DNA of 11,595 bases from Solirubrobacterales bacterium (GCA_003134675.1 PLBZ01000056.1:1-11595), one strand, 5' to 3'; numbered from the stretch's first letter, positions 1-6,789 are shown. Numbers and translations are program-made. Notes: a model not told the origin generated them from the sequence alone.

Positions 1-71
1 GTCGCAGCGCTGTTCCACTGATGCCGCTGTCCGTCTCGAAACTCGACGACATCAACAGTCTTGGACTCCAT
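1..71 (-). CDS. Probable class I SAM-dependent methyltransferase, N-terminal 23 codons only
   Basis: On the minus strand an ATG at 71 opens a frame that runs off the window edge. Its translation begins MESKTVDVVEF and continues RDGQRHQWNSAA. In the actinobacterial UbiE-like/class I methyltransferases I know, the protein starts with a short tail and then an F-R-x-x-Q-R-x-x-W-x-x-A-A segment just before the SAM-binding domain, and that pattern is visible here. The SAM-binding glycine motif itself lies outside the window, so substrate and reaction cannot be stated. No clear Shine-Dalgarno precedes the ATG. A GTG two codons upstream (77-75) is an alternative start. The assignment rests on a short segment and is tentative; the gene would be transcribed away from the toxin-antitoxin remnant. 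Confidence 0.45.
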   Translation of the reverse strand, partial: MESKTVDVVEFRDGQRHQWNSAA

Positions 72-439
72 CGTCACGGGGTGGTGCTCAGAACCGAATG
101 TTTCACGATTTCAGGGTAGCGCCTGAACACGACAGGAACCGATCGGTGAAACGCATGTTGGGAGTTGCCCGGCGGGCTGGTAGAGCAGCGAGAACTGTCC
201 GCTGTTCGATTCGGATGGAACACCAGTTGATGATCGACCCGAACAAGGTTCGTGCCCTTGATCCAGGAATGGCGTATCTGATCAGTCACGGACGTGCGTG
301 AAGGTACGGATTCCCAGGACACCCGCCCTCCGCACACCCTGCCCGAGCCCGGTGATCCAGCAGGAAAAGATGCCCTCCAAAGTGTCCCGTCTGCCGATAC
401 CTCGCCGGACGGGATAATGGATCTACCGTTTTGAAGGCC
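72..439. other. Gene-poor stretch, no supportable gene
   Basis: About 370 bases separate the methyltransferase start from the broken toxin. Short frames are open on both strands (98-301 plus and 74-337 minus) but their translations show no recognisable domain, no Shine-Dalgarno and no coding-like residue pattern. The stretch should contain the promoter of the minus-strand methyltransferase, although I could not pick a convincing -10/-35 pair. It may also hold decayed sequence that replaced the missing 3' part of the RES toxin gene. A GATAAT hexamer at 412-417 (plus) resembles a -10 box, but nothing identifiable lies downstream of it on that strand. Confidence 0.4.
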
Positions 440-805
440 TCATGTCATGTGGTCATGCCGCGGGGTGGTGGCGGGATGGCCTTGACGGTGTTGGCGTTCG
501 CTGAGGTCGGCGACCGATCCTCGATCAGATGCGATCGAATGATCGTCCAGCAGGTCAAGGCGCCAGCGGTGGTGGTCGTAGGGCACGTGGTCCTGCGGAG
601 ACAGACCCCACTCGGCCAGCGCGCGATACCACTCAGCCGTCGCGGTCCGCGCCGTGTCGGCGAGGTACAGCGCGGGCACGATCTCGCCATGCTGCCAGCG
701 CCCGTCCGATGGTGGGTCTGCTCGTCCGAGCAGGTCGGCTTGGTGTGGTACGTGCCTGATCCATGTGCCTGTGACGGCGCGAGGGCGAACGGGCAGCGGA
801 CCCAC
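440..805 (-). pseudogene. RES-domain toxin of a Xre-RES toxin-antitoxin pair, C-terminally truncated
   Basis: RES toxins (MbcT of Mycobacterium tuberculosis, ParT) degrade NAD+ in the cytoplasm when freed from their Xre/MbcA antitoxin. The 121-residue frame shows the N-terminal half of the fold: TWIRHVPHQADL at 14-25, DGRWQHGE at 34-41 (the conserved Arg is R36), PALYLADTARTATAEWYR at 44-61 (the conserved Glu is E58) and VADLS at 98-102. Family members continue for roughly 60 or more further residues, including the Ser that gives the family its name (typically in a G-L-L-x-x-S-A segment). Here the frame ends after a low-quality tail of about 18 residues. In the adjacent frame at about 447-500 a Val-Lys-Ala-Ile-Pro-rich segment fits the expected continuation better, suggesting a frameshift near 495-505 followed by loss of the rest. 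The GTG start sits 2 nt after the antitoxin stop, so the two genes form an operon. Without the C-terminal half the toxin is very likely inactive. Confidence 0.78.
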
Positions 806-807
806 CG

Positions 808-1143
808 TCAGGAGACGCCGGGATACTCGATCTCAGAGATCAGCTTGGCGACCCGCCGGTATTCGCCGCGAGCGATCAGCTCGATCGGCTTCTCGTCGTC
901 CAATGCGAGGATCGGCCGGTTCAGCCACACCGCGATCGATCCCGGCTTTACGACGAGGGCGAGCCGTTTGATCATCTCGGCGAGCTCGATCAGCCGTTCG
1001 GCGCGCGTGCCGGTGGGCTCTGAGCGGCCGGACAGCCAGCCCCGCACGGTGCTCGGCTTCGCGCCGGTCGCGGCGGCGATCGTCCGGTCTGACAGGCCGG
1101 CCTCCTCGTGGACGCGTTGGGCCTCTTCCAGCAGTGGACTCAT
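808..1143 (-). CDS. Xre/MbcA/ParS-type antitoxin of a RES toxin
   Basis: This 111-residue protein matches the length and plan of MbcA/ParS antitoxins. An N-terminal Xre-like helix-turn-helix covers about residues 5-50, with GLSDRTIAAATGAKPSTVRG as the HTH core. A C-terminal toxin-binding domain (DUF2384/MbcA-ParS type) includes AVWLNRPILALDDEKPIEL and the final segment RVAKLISEIEYPG. In this family the C-terminal tail inserts into the RES active site and blocks NAD+ access, and the HTH autoregulates the operon. I chose the ATG at 1143 because a TATGCT box lies exactly 7 nt upstream, which fits a leaderless transcript; ATGs at 1164 and 1155 would overlap that promoter. The gene appears intact although the toxin directly downstream (2-nt gap) is broken, so it may persist as an orphan repressor. 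Confidence 0.84.
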   Translation of the reverse strand: MSPLLEEAQRVHEEAGLSDRTIAAATGAKPSTVRGWLSGRSEPTGTRAERLIELAEMIKRLALVVKPGSIAVWLNRPILALDDEKPIELIARGEYRRVAKLISEIEYPGVS

Positions 1144-1150
1144 GACACCA

Positions 1151-1156
1151 AGCATA
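1151..1156 (-). promoter_or_regulatory. -10 box TATGCT of the antitoxin operon (probably leaderless)
   Basis: On the minus strand TATGCT (1156 to 1151) fits the actinobacterial TANNNT -10 consensus and is followed by 7 nt and then the ATG at 1143. Transcription would start at or next to the start codon. The only -35-like hexamer nearby, TTGGCG (1182 to 1177), is 20 nt away, which is too long for a good match. No Shine-Dalgarno is present, as expected for a leaderless message. Confidence 0.45.
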
Positions 1157-1217
1157 GCGCACAATCGCGATTACGTCGCCAAACAGTCGTCAGATTGCCT
1201 CGCGCTCGAAACGGGCA

Positions 1218-1319
1218 ACATGGGCTGGCGAGGTGGAGCGCTACGAAGACAGCTATCGGCTCTGCTACGTCCGCGGCCCCGAGGGGATCATCGTCGAGCT
1301 GGCGGAGCAGATCGGCTGA
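1218..1319 (+). pseudogene. 3' remnant of a glyoxalase/VOC-family gene
   Basis: In the plus frame ending with TGA at 1317-1319 the translation reads GEVERYEDSYRLCYVRG followed by PEGIIVELAEQIG. This is the characteristic last beta-strand segment of vicinal-oxygen-chelate proteins, where the Glu in the I-I-V-E-L element is normally a metal ligand. Upstream of about 1218 the frame has no homology-like sequence, and it runs into the promoter and start of the oppositely directed antitoxin gene. The N-terminal roughly 100 residues of a normal VOC protein are therefore missing, and no product is expected. The junction marks one edge of an insertion or deletion, plausibly the arrival of the toxin-antitoxin cassette. 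Confidence 0.65.
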
Positions 1320-1320
1320 G

Positions 1321-1337
1321 GGCTCCGGCCAGGAGCC
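1321..1337. terminator. Short hairpin just after the VOC remnant
   Basis: GGCTCC (1321-1326) and GGAGCC (1332-1337) form a perfect 6-bp stem with a 5-nt loop, starting one base after the VOC stop codon. The following bases up to about 1350 are again nearly palindromic. There is no T-run. It may be the old terminator of the VOC gene and could also serve the convergent secreted-protein gene that ends at 1407. Confidence 0.35.
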
Positions 1338-1406
1338 AGGCCTGCTCCCCGGCGGCGTCTGTTGCGCACGCCGGGGTCGCGCCGTACGAGCATCCGCTGA
1401 CCTGCG

Positions 1407-1994
1407 CTAGTGCGCGGCCTTCACGCCTTTCGTTTTCGCGCCGGCGTTCGTCGGCAGCGCGGTCAACGGGCACCCCGAGCCCTTGCGCGGCGGGCAGCCC
1501 TGCTGCCAGAAGAGCGGGATGTTCTGGATGAGCCCTTTCGACGTGTCCGCGCCGTACGTGCCGTTCGGTTCCTGTTGATAGGAGAGAACCGGGACGTCGC
1601 TATGGCCGCTGACGAGGACGGGCTGCGTGGCGATGACCTGGAAGTACCCGCCGGAGAGGTGGGTCGTCGACTGCACGCCGCAGAGGACCGGCGACGGCCC
1701 GACCCCTCCGCTGCAGATCAGTAGGTGCATCGGCTCGTAGTAGAGGGTGTAGGAGTTGCTCGCGGTCGTGGTGCTGATGATCCAGATGGTCTTTGAGAGG
1801 AACTGCACCGGGCCGATGCTGCGCCCTTCGGGGTCGAATGCGATCCACTGTCGCGCGCCGCCGTTGGTCACCGCAGGCGCCTTCGCCGCGTGGACGTGCT
1901 TCTTCGCGAACGCCGCGGTGGCGGTCGCCGCGACGAGGACGACGACGAGAGCGCCCATCAACGCCAGCGAGCGCCTGGTCAAGACTCGATGCAT
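1407..1994 (-). CDS. Secreted protein of unknown function
   Basis: I do not recognise the family. The 195-residue product starts with a classical signal peptide: Arg residues at 3, 7 and 8, a hydrophobic core at about 9-22, and an Ala-rich end with a likely cleavage after A-F-A at 28-30. The mature part is rich in Ser, Thr, Gly and beta-forming residues, for example GYFQVIATQPVLVSG at 116-130, so a beta-sandwich domain is plausible. It has four Cys (94, 105, 167, 175), which could make two disulfides after export. The C-terminus is basic (KTKGVKAAH). The start is well supported: on the minus strand AAGGAG (2005 to 2000) lies 5 nt before the ATG. It is transcribed divergently from the c-di-GMP gene. 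Confidence 0.75.
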   Translation of the reverse strand: MHRVLTRRSLALMGALVVVLVAATATAAFAKKHVHAAKAPAVTNGGARQWIAFDPEGRSIGPVQFLSKTIWIISTTTASNSYTLYYEPMHLLICSGGVGPSPVLCGVQSTTHLSGGYFQVIATQPVLVSGHSDVPVLSYQQEPNGTYGADTSKGLIQNIPLFWQQGCPPRKGSGCPLTALPTNAGAKTKGVKAAH

Positions 1995-2042
1995 GTCAAC
2001 TCCTTCGTTTTGGATCGGGACGAAAGTCAGTCATCTGCGGGA

Positions 2043-2273
2043 CACCCTCTCACGATCCGCCTCGCAGAGGCCGTCGACCTCGTGGCAGCGATGGAATGTG
2101 TCGGGGGATGTCCCGTTTGTGGGTTCCTCGTCGGAGAAGGGGGGACGGGACCCTTCACAGCGCGAGCAGCTCGCCTATCAGGACGCCAGTGAGGCCCCGC
2201 GCACGCAGAGCTTGCCTATTGCGCGGTGGTCGGGCTTATGGAATGGGTGCTGGATGCCGATTGGTTGAAGTGA
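2043..2273 (+). pseudogene. Degenerate small Cys-rich reading frame upstream of the GGDEF-EAL gene
   Basis: In the frame ending with TGA at 2271-2273 the sequence looks coding: HPLTIRLAEAVDLVAAMEC, then a C-x3-C-P-x-C-G cluster at about 2097-2123 that resembles half of a zinc finger, and after one in-frame TGA (2190-2192) a second stretch, PAHAELAYCAVVGLMEWV and then LDADWLK. The final TGA overlaps the ATG of the GGDEF-EAL gene (TGATG, 2271-2275), a usual arrangement for translational coupling, and that ATG has no good Shine-Dalgarno of its own. The internal stop, or alternatively a pair of frameshifts around the G-run at about 2139-2144, suggests a broken small gene. A true start could not be fixed, and chance open sequence in GC-rich DNA cannot be excluded. 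Confidence 0.32.
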
Positions 2274-4141
2274 TGTCAGCTGAACGCTCGACCGTGGGAG
2301 TGGATGACGTGCGTGTCCCTGTGCCGCTGTCTGTTTCGGTGGATGAGCCTTCCGAGGATCTGCGTCGTCTCGGCGAGGCGTTGAACGCTCGCGCGAAGGA
2401 TGTGGTCGCTGGAACGGTCGCTCGAAGCCAGGCGTCGAAGCACGTTCTCGACGCGGCCGTCGAGGCCAGCTTCGAACGGGTCGGTATGGCTTCGACGGCG
2501 GCTGTGGCCAGCTGGATGGCGGGACAGGGTCTGGAGGCGGCTCGGGAGGTCGGGATGGAGACCTGGCATATTTTTGGTCAGCTCGCCGCTGACCGGGTCG
2601 CGCCGCTGCAAGAGGTCCTCAAGCGTTGCTTGCGCTGGCGCGATGTCGCGGCTGATGTGCTGCACGAGAGCGCGAAAGAGCTGGGCGTTGGTGCGGCGGT
2701 GCTCTCTCTGGCGCTCGCCGCGTTGCAGCGCACCCTGGACATCACGCTCATCCAGGTGGGCGAGTTCTTTGAGACTGAGCGTCACCGCGCGGATGAGCAG
2801 CTCGCGTTCTTGGCGACCCACGATCCGTTGACGGGGTTGCCGAACCGGACGTTGATCCTGGATCGTGTCGAGCAGATGCTCGCACGCTCGCGTCGCGGCC
2901 AAACGCCGGTGGCAGCGCTGTTCGTTGACCTCGACAACTTCAAGAGCATCAACGACACGCTCGGCCATGGCGCCGGCGATGAGCTCCTGCAGGCGGTTGC
3001 CGCGAGGCTCGACGGCGTCGTGCGAGCCACCGATGCGCTCGGTCGTTTGGGTGGGGACGAGTTCGTTGTGGTCACCGAGGAGCTCTCGCTGGAGGTCGGC
3101 CCCGAGCTGATCGCCGAGCGGTTGCTCGCGGCGCTCAAGCCACCGTTCAAGCTCGGAGCGGGCAAGGAGACGCGCGTGACTGTGACGGCGAGCATTGGGA
3201 TCGCGGCGGGAGACCACACCTCGGCAGAAGAACTCCTGCGCGACGCGGATATCGCGATGTACAGGGCGAAGTGGGACGGCAAGAATCGCCACGTCGTGTT
3301 CGAGACGGGGATGCAGGGCATGGTGCAGAACCGTATGGAGCTCGAGATGGACCTGCGCGAAGCGCTCGAGAAGGATGAGTTCTTCCTTGTCTACCAGCCC
3401 ACCCTCAATCTCCAGGATATGACCCCTAACGGGGTGGAGGCCCTGATCCGCTGGAAGCACCCGACGCGCGGCGTCGTCCAGCCCGACGACTTCATCCCAC
3501 TGCTGGAGGAGACAGGGCTGATCGTCGACATCGGGAAGTGGGTTCTACACGAGGCCTGCGCTCAGGGCGCGGCGTGGCGTCAGGCTTCCTATCCGATCGG
3601 CATGGCAGTCAACGTCTCCGGACGCCAGCTCGACACCGACCAAGTCATAGCCGACATCGAAGAAGCGCTCTCGGACAGCGGCCTGCAGCCAGCGGCGCTG
3701 ACGATCGAGATCACCGAGACCGCTCTGATGCGCAACATCGAGGAGACCTCTCGCCGACTCACTCAGATCAAGCAGCTCGGCGTGCGAATCGCGATCGATG
3801 ACTTCGGTACGGGGTACTCATCGCTGGCTCACCTGCAACGGTTCCCGGTCGACGCATTGAAGATCGACCGGTCGTTCATCCTGGGCCTCGAGCACAACCA
3901 GGAGGGTGAGACGCTGATGCACACCCTCGTGCAGCTCGGCAAGTCTCTCTCGATCGAGACGTTCGCGGAGGGCATCGAGCAGGAGCGGGAGCTCTCCCTA
4001 CTCAGAGGGGAGGATTGCGACAGCGGTCAGGGGTTCCTGTTCGCCCGCCCCCTCGATGTAGCCGCCACCGAGAAGTTCCTTCAGAGCTGGGCCGAGGAGA
4101 AGGCCACTCCTGCCCTGGCGCAAGCGCCACAGCACACCTAG
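2273..4141 (+). CDS. GGDEF-EAL cyclic-di-GMP synthase/phosphodiesterase with N-terminal helical sensor region
   Basis: The 622-residue protein makes and/or degrades the second messenger cyclic di-GMP. Residues about 30-170 are all-helical and resemble the RsbRD/PucR-type N-terminal sensory regions common in actinobacterial regulators; no membrane segment is visible, so it should be cytoplasmic. The GGDEF domain (about 175-345) has DPLTGLPNR at 184-192, VDLDNFKSINDTLGH at 218-232, an intact GGDEF at 260-264, and an RxxD inhibitory site (R251 to D254) exactly five residues before it. The EAL domain (about 355-605) has EAL at 389-391, Asn in VNVSGRQL (446-453), ITET at 480-483, IDDFGTGYSS at 508-517, LKIDRSF at 529-535, FAEGIE at 564-569 and QGFLFARP at 586-593. 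All metal and catalytic positions I can recall are present, so both activities look possible. I chose ATG 2273 because it overlaps the upstream stop; an in-frame ATG at 2243 is an alternative. The in-frame open stretch back to 1793 is not coding-like. Confidence 0.96.
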   Translation: MSAERSTVGVDDVRVPVPLSVSVDEPSEDLRRLGEALNARAKDVVAGTVARSQASKHVLDAAVEASFERVGMASTAAVASWMAGQGLEAAREVGMETWHIFGQLAADRVAPLQEVLKRCLRWRDVAADVLHESAKELGVGAAVLSLALAALQRTLDITLIQVGEFFETERHRADEQLAFLATHDPLTGLPNRTLILDRVEQMLARSRRGQTPVAALFVDLDNFKSINDTLGHGAGDELLQAVAARLDGVVRATDALGRLGGDEFVVVTEELSLEVGPELIAERLLAALKPPFKLGAGKETRVTVTASIGIAAGDHTSAEELLRDADIAMYRAKWDGKNRHVVFETGMQGMVQNRMELEMDLREALEKDEFFLVYQPTLNLQDMTPNGVEALIRWKHPTRGVVQPDDFIPLLEETGLIVDIGKWVLHEACAQGAAWRQASYPIGMAVNVSGRQLDTDQVIADIEEALSDSGLQPAALTIEITETALMRNIEETSRRLTQIKQLGVRIAIDDFGTGYSSLAHLQRFPVDALKIDRSFILGLEHNQEGETLMHTLVQLGKSLSIETFAEGIEQERELSLLRGEDCDSGQGFLFARPLDVAATEKFLQSWAEEKATPALAQAPQHT

Positions 4142-4331
4142 AGACGGCAACCCAGCCGGTGGTTATCGGAATATCCCGATGACATCGTCCCGATCTGCGG
4201 TTCGCGCCTGCAGCTGCCTGCTTATGAAGCGATGGGTGTGCAGGCAGAGTTCATCGGTTCTGAGTAACCCCATCGACCTGCCGCCGGGTGCTGTCGTAGG
4301 CTGACCTCACCGGCAGGACGGTGTGCCCTAA
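4142..4331. other. Intergenic gap with hairpins between the GGDEF-EAL gene and the truncated ATPase
   Basis: The best secondary structure is an 8-bp perfect stem, CTGCCTGC (4214-4221) with GCAGGCAG (4240-4247), around an 18-nt loop. A smaller pair, ATCGG with CCGAT around 4165-4180, and a 7-bp pair CCTGCCG (4277-4283) with CGGCAGG (4311-4317) are also present. None has a T-run, so termination after the GGDEF-EAL gene is only a possibility. No frame here continues the ATPase homology upstream, so the junction that removed the 5' part of that gene lies near 4330. Confidence 0.35.
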
Positions 4332-4397
4332 ATCACTCCGTCCGACGCAGACATCAGGGCCTCATCAGACCGATATCTGCGTAACTCGATCATCGCG

Positions 4398-6710
4398 GTG
4401 CTGGCGTATGACCCCTCCTCGACGCTGTGGGACGCGGCGCGGCTGCTGTCGGTCGGCGAGGAGGGGTACTCCTATCGAAGCAGCGTTGGCGCAAGGATAC
4501 GGACGCTGCCGGAGTTCAAGGAGATCTCCGAGTTCTTCACCGCCGAGCTCACAGCACAGCTGGCGGATGCGCGCAGCATGACGACCGCCAAGCTGGATGC
4601 TCCGGTCAACAAGCTAGCGCGGCTGCTCAACTCGCAGTCGATCAAGCGGGTGCTGCTGAACGATTCGTTGAGGGTCGACTTCGATCGAGTGATCTCTGGG
4701 GGAGAGGTACTCGTCGTAAAGGGCGCCTTGGGAGTGATGGGCGCTGGGAACACCTCCGTGCTGATGCAACTGCTGGTGGGCATGCTCGATGCGGCACTTG
4801 CTCGCCAGCAGGATCTCGTCTCAGAGGCGCGGCGGGTGGCGGTCGCGCTGAAGGTCGACGAGGCGCCACTGGTGCTAAACCGCGGCTTCGCCGAAACGAT
4901 GGCGCTGAAGCGCTCCGCGGGTTTGGAGACAGTGGCGTGCTGGCAGACGGACGCGCAGTGGATCGAACGCGAGGTGCGCGACCAGCTGGATGCGTTGTTT
5001 GCCCATCGCGTGTACTTCGCCACGGCCTCCGCGCGCGATGCGCGAGAGGCGGTCGCGCTGACGATGGCCGAGTTTTCCGACACGGTGCGTCCGGGCATCA
5101 AACACCTCTCCGCGCTCGGGCACCCCGATGCTCGTCTGCATCTGCCCAGGCATCACGCGATCGTCAGCTGGAGCACTCCCGAGGGCCGGCAGTCTCCATT
5201 TGTGGCTGAAACGATCCCGCTGTGCGTCGACGCGGAGAGGTTGGCGATGCATGCCGCACGCCAGGCCGAGCGCGGCGGGCGCTACCGCACCGATTTGCGT
5301 CAGCCCCACTGGGATCGCGAGCACCGGGGGGGCGACAACGGGAAACCTGAGCACGAGGAGACTGGACGGGATGCCCGTGAGCAAAATGGGTCTGAGGCGG
5401 ATTCAACCCAACCAACTGCAGCTCCACAGAATGGGTCCCAGCGAGCCGCAACTCAGCAAGCCACGACTCAGCAAAAGACGGAGGGAGGCTCGACGGCGCC
5501 GGGAGTTCCGCCGGACAGCTATCGCGAGCTGGTCGATCTCGACGACGCGCACAGTGTGCGTTGGGCCAGGCTTGTGCAGGAGCCGCGATCGCTGAATCCC
5601 GAGCCGCTCGACCTGGAGATCCTGGCGCTCGTGGCATGTATGCGCCACGTGCTGGGCAGTCAAATACATCGCCGCTTCAATCCAGGGCGGGCGGCCACCA
5701 CCACCCAGCGTCGTCTGAAGCGCCTCTCGGACGCCGGTCTGGTGCGTCGCTTCCAGTTTCATCGCCGGGACGGCGGAGGAGTGCCGATGTGCTACGCGAT
5801 TACCGCTGCGGGTCTCGAGCTACTACATGCCCACGACCGTTTGACTGCGCTGGAGGAGGGCGACGTCGACACGCTGTCCGGACCGCCGTCGCCGGCAGCT
5901 CCGGTGGAGGGCGAGCGGTTGCTGCGCCAAGCGCGCCACGATGTGCACGTGGCCGGCTGGACGCTGGCACTGGAGCATGCTCTGGACGGCGCGCCGTTGA
6001 CACTGCGCGGAGCCCGGGAGTCTGTGCTGTCTCCGCCACAGCGGTCGGGAACGGAGGGGCGCACGGCCCTCGGGCCGGGCGATTTGAGTCTCCCGGGTGG
6101 GCGGATGCCGCACGAATTCCTGCGTACCGACGCAACGGGCGAGCGGGTGCAGGTGGAGCGCTTTGAGACGGTACGGCCCGACGTGACGATTGAGCTATCC
6201 GGGCAGCTGCGCGAACGTGTCGGCGCGAAGGTGAACGCCGCGCAGGGAGCGATCGCGGCGTCTCGAGGAGGCACAGTCGATCTGCTCGTCGAGCTCAACG
6301 ACCGCCTGCCTGCCGGCCGGGCAGCGGGAAAGCTCGAGCGCTATGACCATCTGCTCGCCGGCTGGTCGATGCACACCACTCGCTATGGACGCCGGCTCGG
6401 GATACCCCCCTTTGTCGTGTTCGTGTGCCGCGATCGCGCTCGTGCAAGGGACTGCGCGAGGAAGGCCGATGCGGTGCTGACCGCCTGTCGCGCATACGCC
6501 GGCGAGTATCCGGCCGACTGGGAATATCCGGGACGGGAAGGGATCCTGTTTGTGGCTGAGCGCGACGCGCACGAGGGGCTCCTACGCGGCTACGGTGTTC
6601 CCCGGCTACCGCCGGAGGTGCGCATGTCCGCGGCACGCGGCGATCCGCGAGCACGCGAGTCAGCTCTCGAGCCACGGGACCTCCTCATGACGACACCGGC
6701 CCGCGAGTAG
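4398..6710 (+). CDS. TraG/VirD4/HerA-like ATPase C-terminal part in one frame with a replication-relaxation domain; 5'-truncated
   Basis: Numbering from GTG 4398, residues 1-300 look like the C-terminal half of a conjugation-type DNA-pumping ATPase. There is a Walker B-like strand VAVALKVDEAP (148-158, acidic pair D154-E155), followed by a segment like the R-x-x-G-L of TraG/VirD4 (KRSAGLETVACWQTDAQW, 171-188) with its sensor Gln (Q183). No Walker A P-loop occurs anywhere. Coding-like sequence continues in frame upstream of the GTG (SDRYLRNSIIA) to a stop at 4329, and no Shine-Dalgarno precedes 4398. I therefore infer that the true 5' part is lost. Residues 306-370 are a Gln/Thr/Ser/Gly-rich linker. 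Residues about 402-480 match the winged-helix part of replication-relaxation proteins (LDLEILALVACMRHVLGSQI, QRRLKRLSDAGLVRRF, CYAITAAGLELL). Residues 585-740 resemble its C-terminal nuclease-like part, with D595, E632 and K645 as possible PD-(D/E)XK positions. The family belongs to plasmids and integrative elements. Whether the remaining protein is made is uncertain. Confidence 0.72.
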   Translation: MLAYDPSSTLWDAARLLSVGEEGYSYRSSVGARIRTLPEFKEISEFFTAELTAQLADARSMTTAKLDAPVNKLARLLNSQSIKRVLLNDSLRVDFDRVISGGEVLVVKGALGVMGAGNTSVLMQLLVGMLDAALARQQDLVSEARRVAVALKVDEAPLVLNRGFAETMALKRSAGLETVACWQTDAQWIEREVRDQLDALFAHRVYFATASARDAREAVALTMAEFSDTVRPGIKHLSALGHPDARLHLPRHHAIVSWSTPEGRQSPFVAETIPLCVDAERLAMHAARQAERGGRYRTDLRQPHWDREHRGGDNGKPEHEETGRDAREQNGSEADSTQPTAAPQNGSQRAATQQATTQQKTEGGSTAPGVPPDSYRELVDLDDAHSVRWARLVQEPRSLNPEPLDLEILALVACMRHVLGSQIHRRFNPGRAATTTQRRLKRLSDAGLVRRFQFHRRDGGGVPMCYAITAAGLELLHAHDRLTALEEGDVDTLSGPPSPAAPVEGERLLRQARHDVHVAGWTLALEHALDGAPLTLRGARESVLSPPQRSGTEGRTALGPGDLSLPGGRMPHEFLRTDATGERVQVERFETVRPDVTIELSGQLRERVGAKVNAAQGAIAASRGGTVDLLVELNDRLPAGRAAGKLERYDHLLAGWSMHTTRYGRRLGIPPFVVFVCRDRARARDCARKADAVLTACRAYAGEYPADWEYPGREGILFVAERDAHEGLLRGYGVPRLPPEVRMSAARGDPRARESALEPRDLLMTTPARE

Positions 6711-6789
6711 TCCTTCTGCCGGGATGTTCACCGACAGTGAGCGTTTTCGCGCCAACTTCGACGCCGCAAGAAGCAGCCTGCAGAGATAT

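Noticed and set aside
98..301. Small plus-strand open frame in the gene-poor stretch, with a minus counterpart at 74-337
   Set aside because: No Shine-Dalgarno, no domain and no coding-like pattern; the two overlap on opposite strands and neither is better than chance.
431..1531. Long open plus-strand frame (366 codons)
   Set aside because: It is antisense to the toxin-antitoxin pair, has an Arg/Ser/Pro-rich composition typical of GC-rich shadow frames and shows no domain; both minus-strand proteins have clear family motifs.
1793..2272. In-frame 160-codon extension upstream of the GGDEF-EAL start
   Set aside because: The translation is Arg-rich, antisense to the signal-peptide part of the secreted protein and has no recognisable domain; the ATG at 2273 begins the natural-looking sequence.
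2276..3460. 394-codon minus-strand open frame
   Set aside because: It is fully antisense to the well-supported GGDEF-EAL gene, with shadow-type His/Arg-rich composition.
4277..4317. 7-bp inverted repeat CCTGCCG/CGGCAGG as a possible attachment or operator site
   Set aside because: Short arms with a 27-nt gap are expected by chance in GC-rich DNA, and there is no second copy or adjacent integrase.
4472..5384. Overlapping minus-strand frames of 209 and 169 codons
   Set aside because: Antisense to the ATPase/replication-relaxation frame; no motif, Ser/Ala/Arg-rich.
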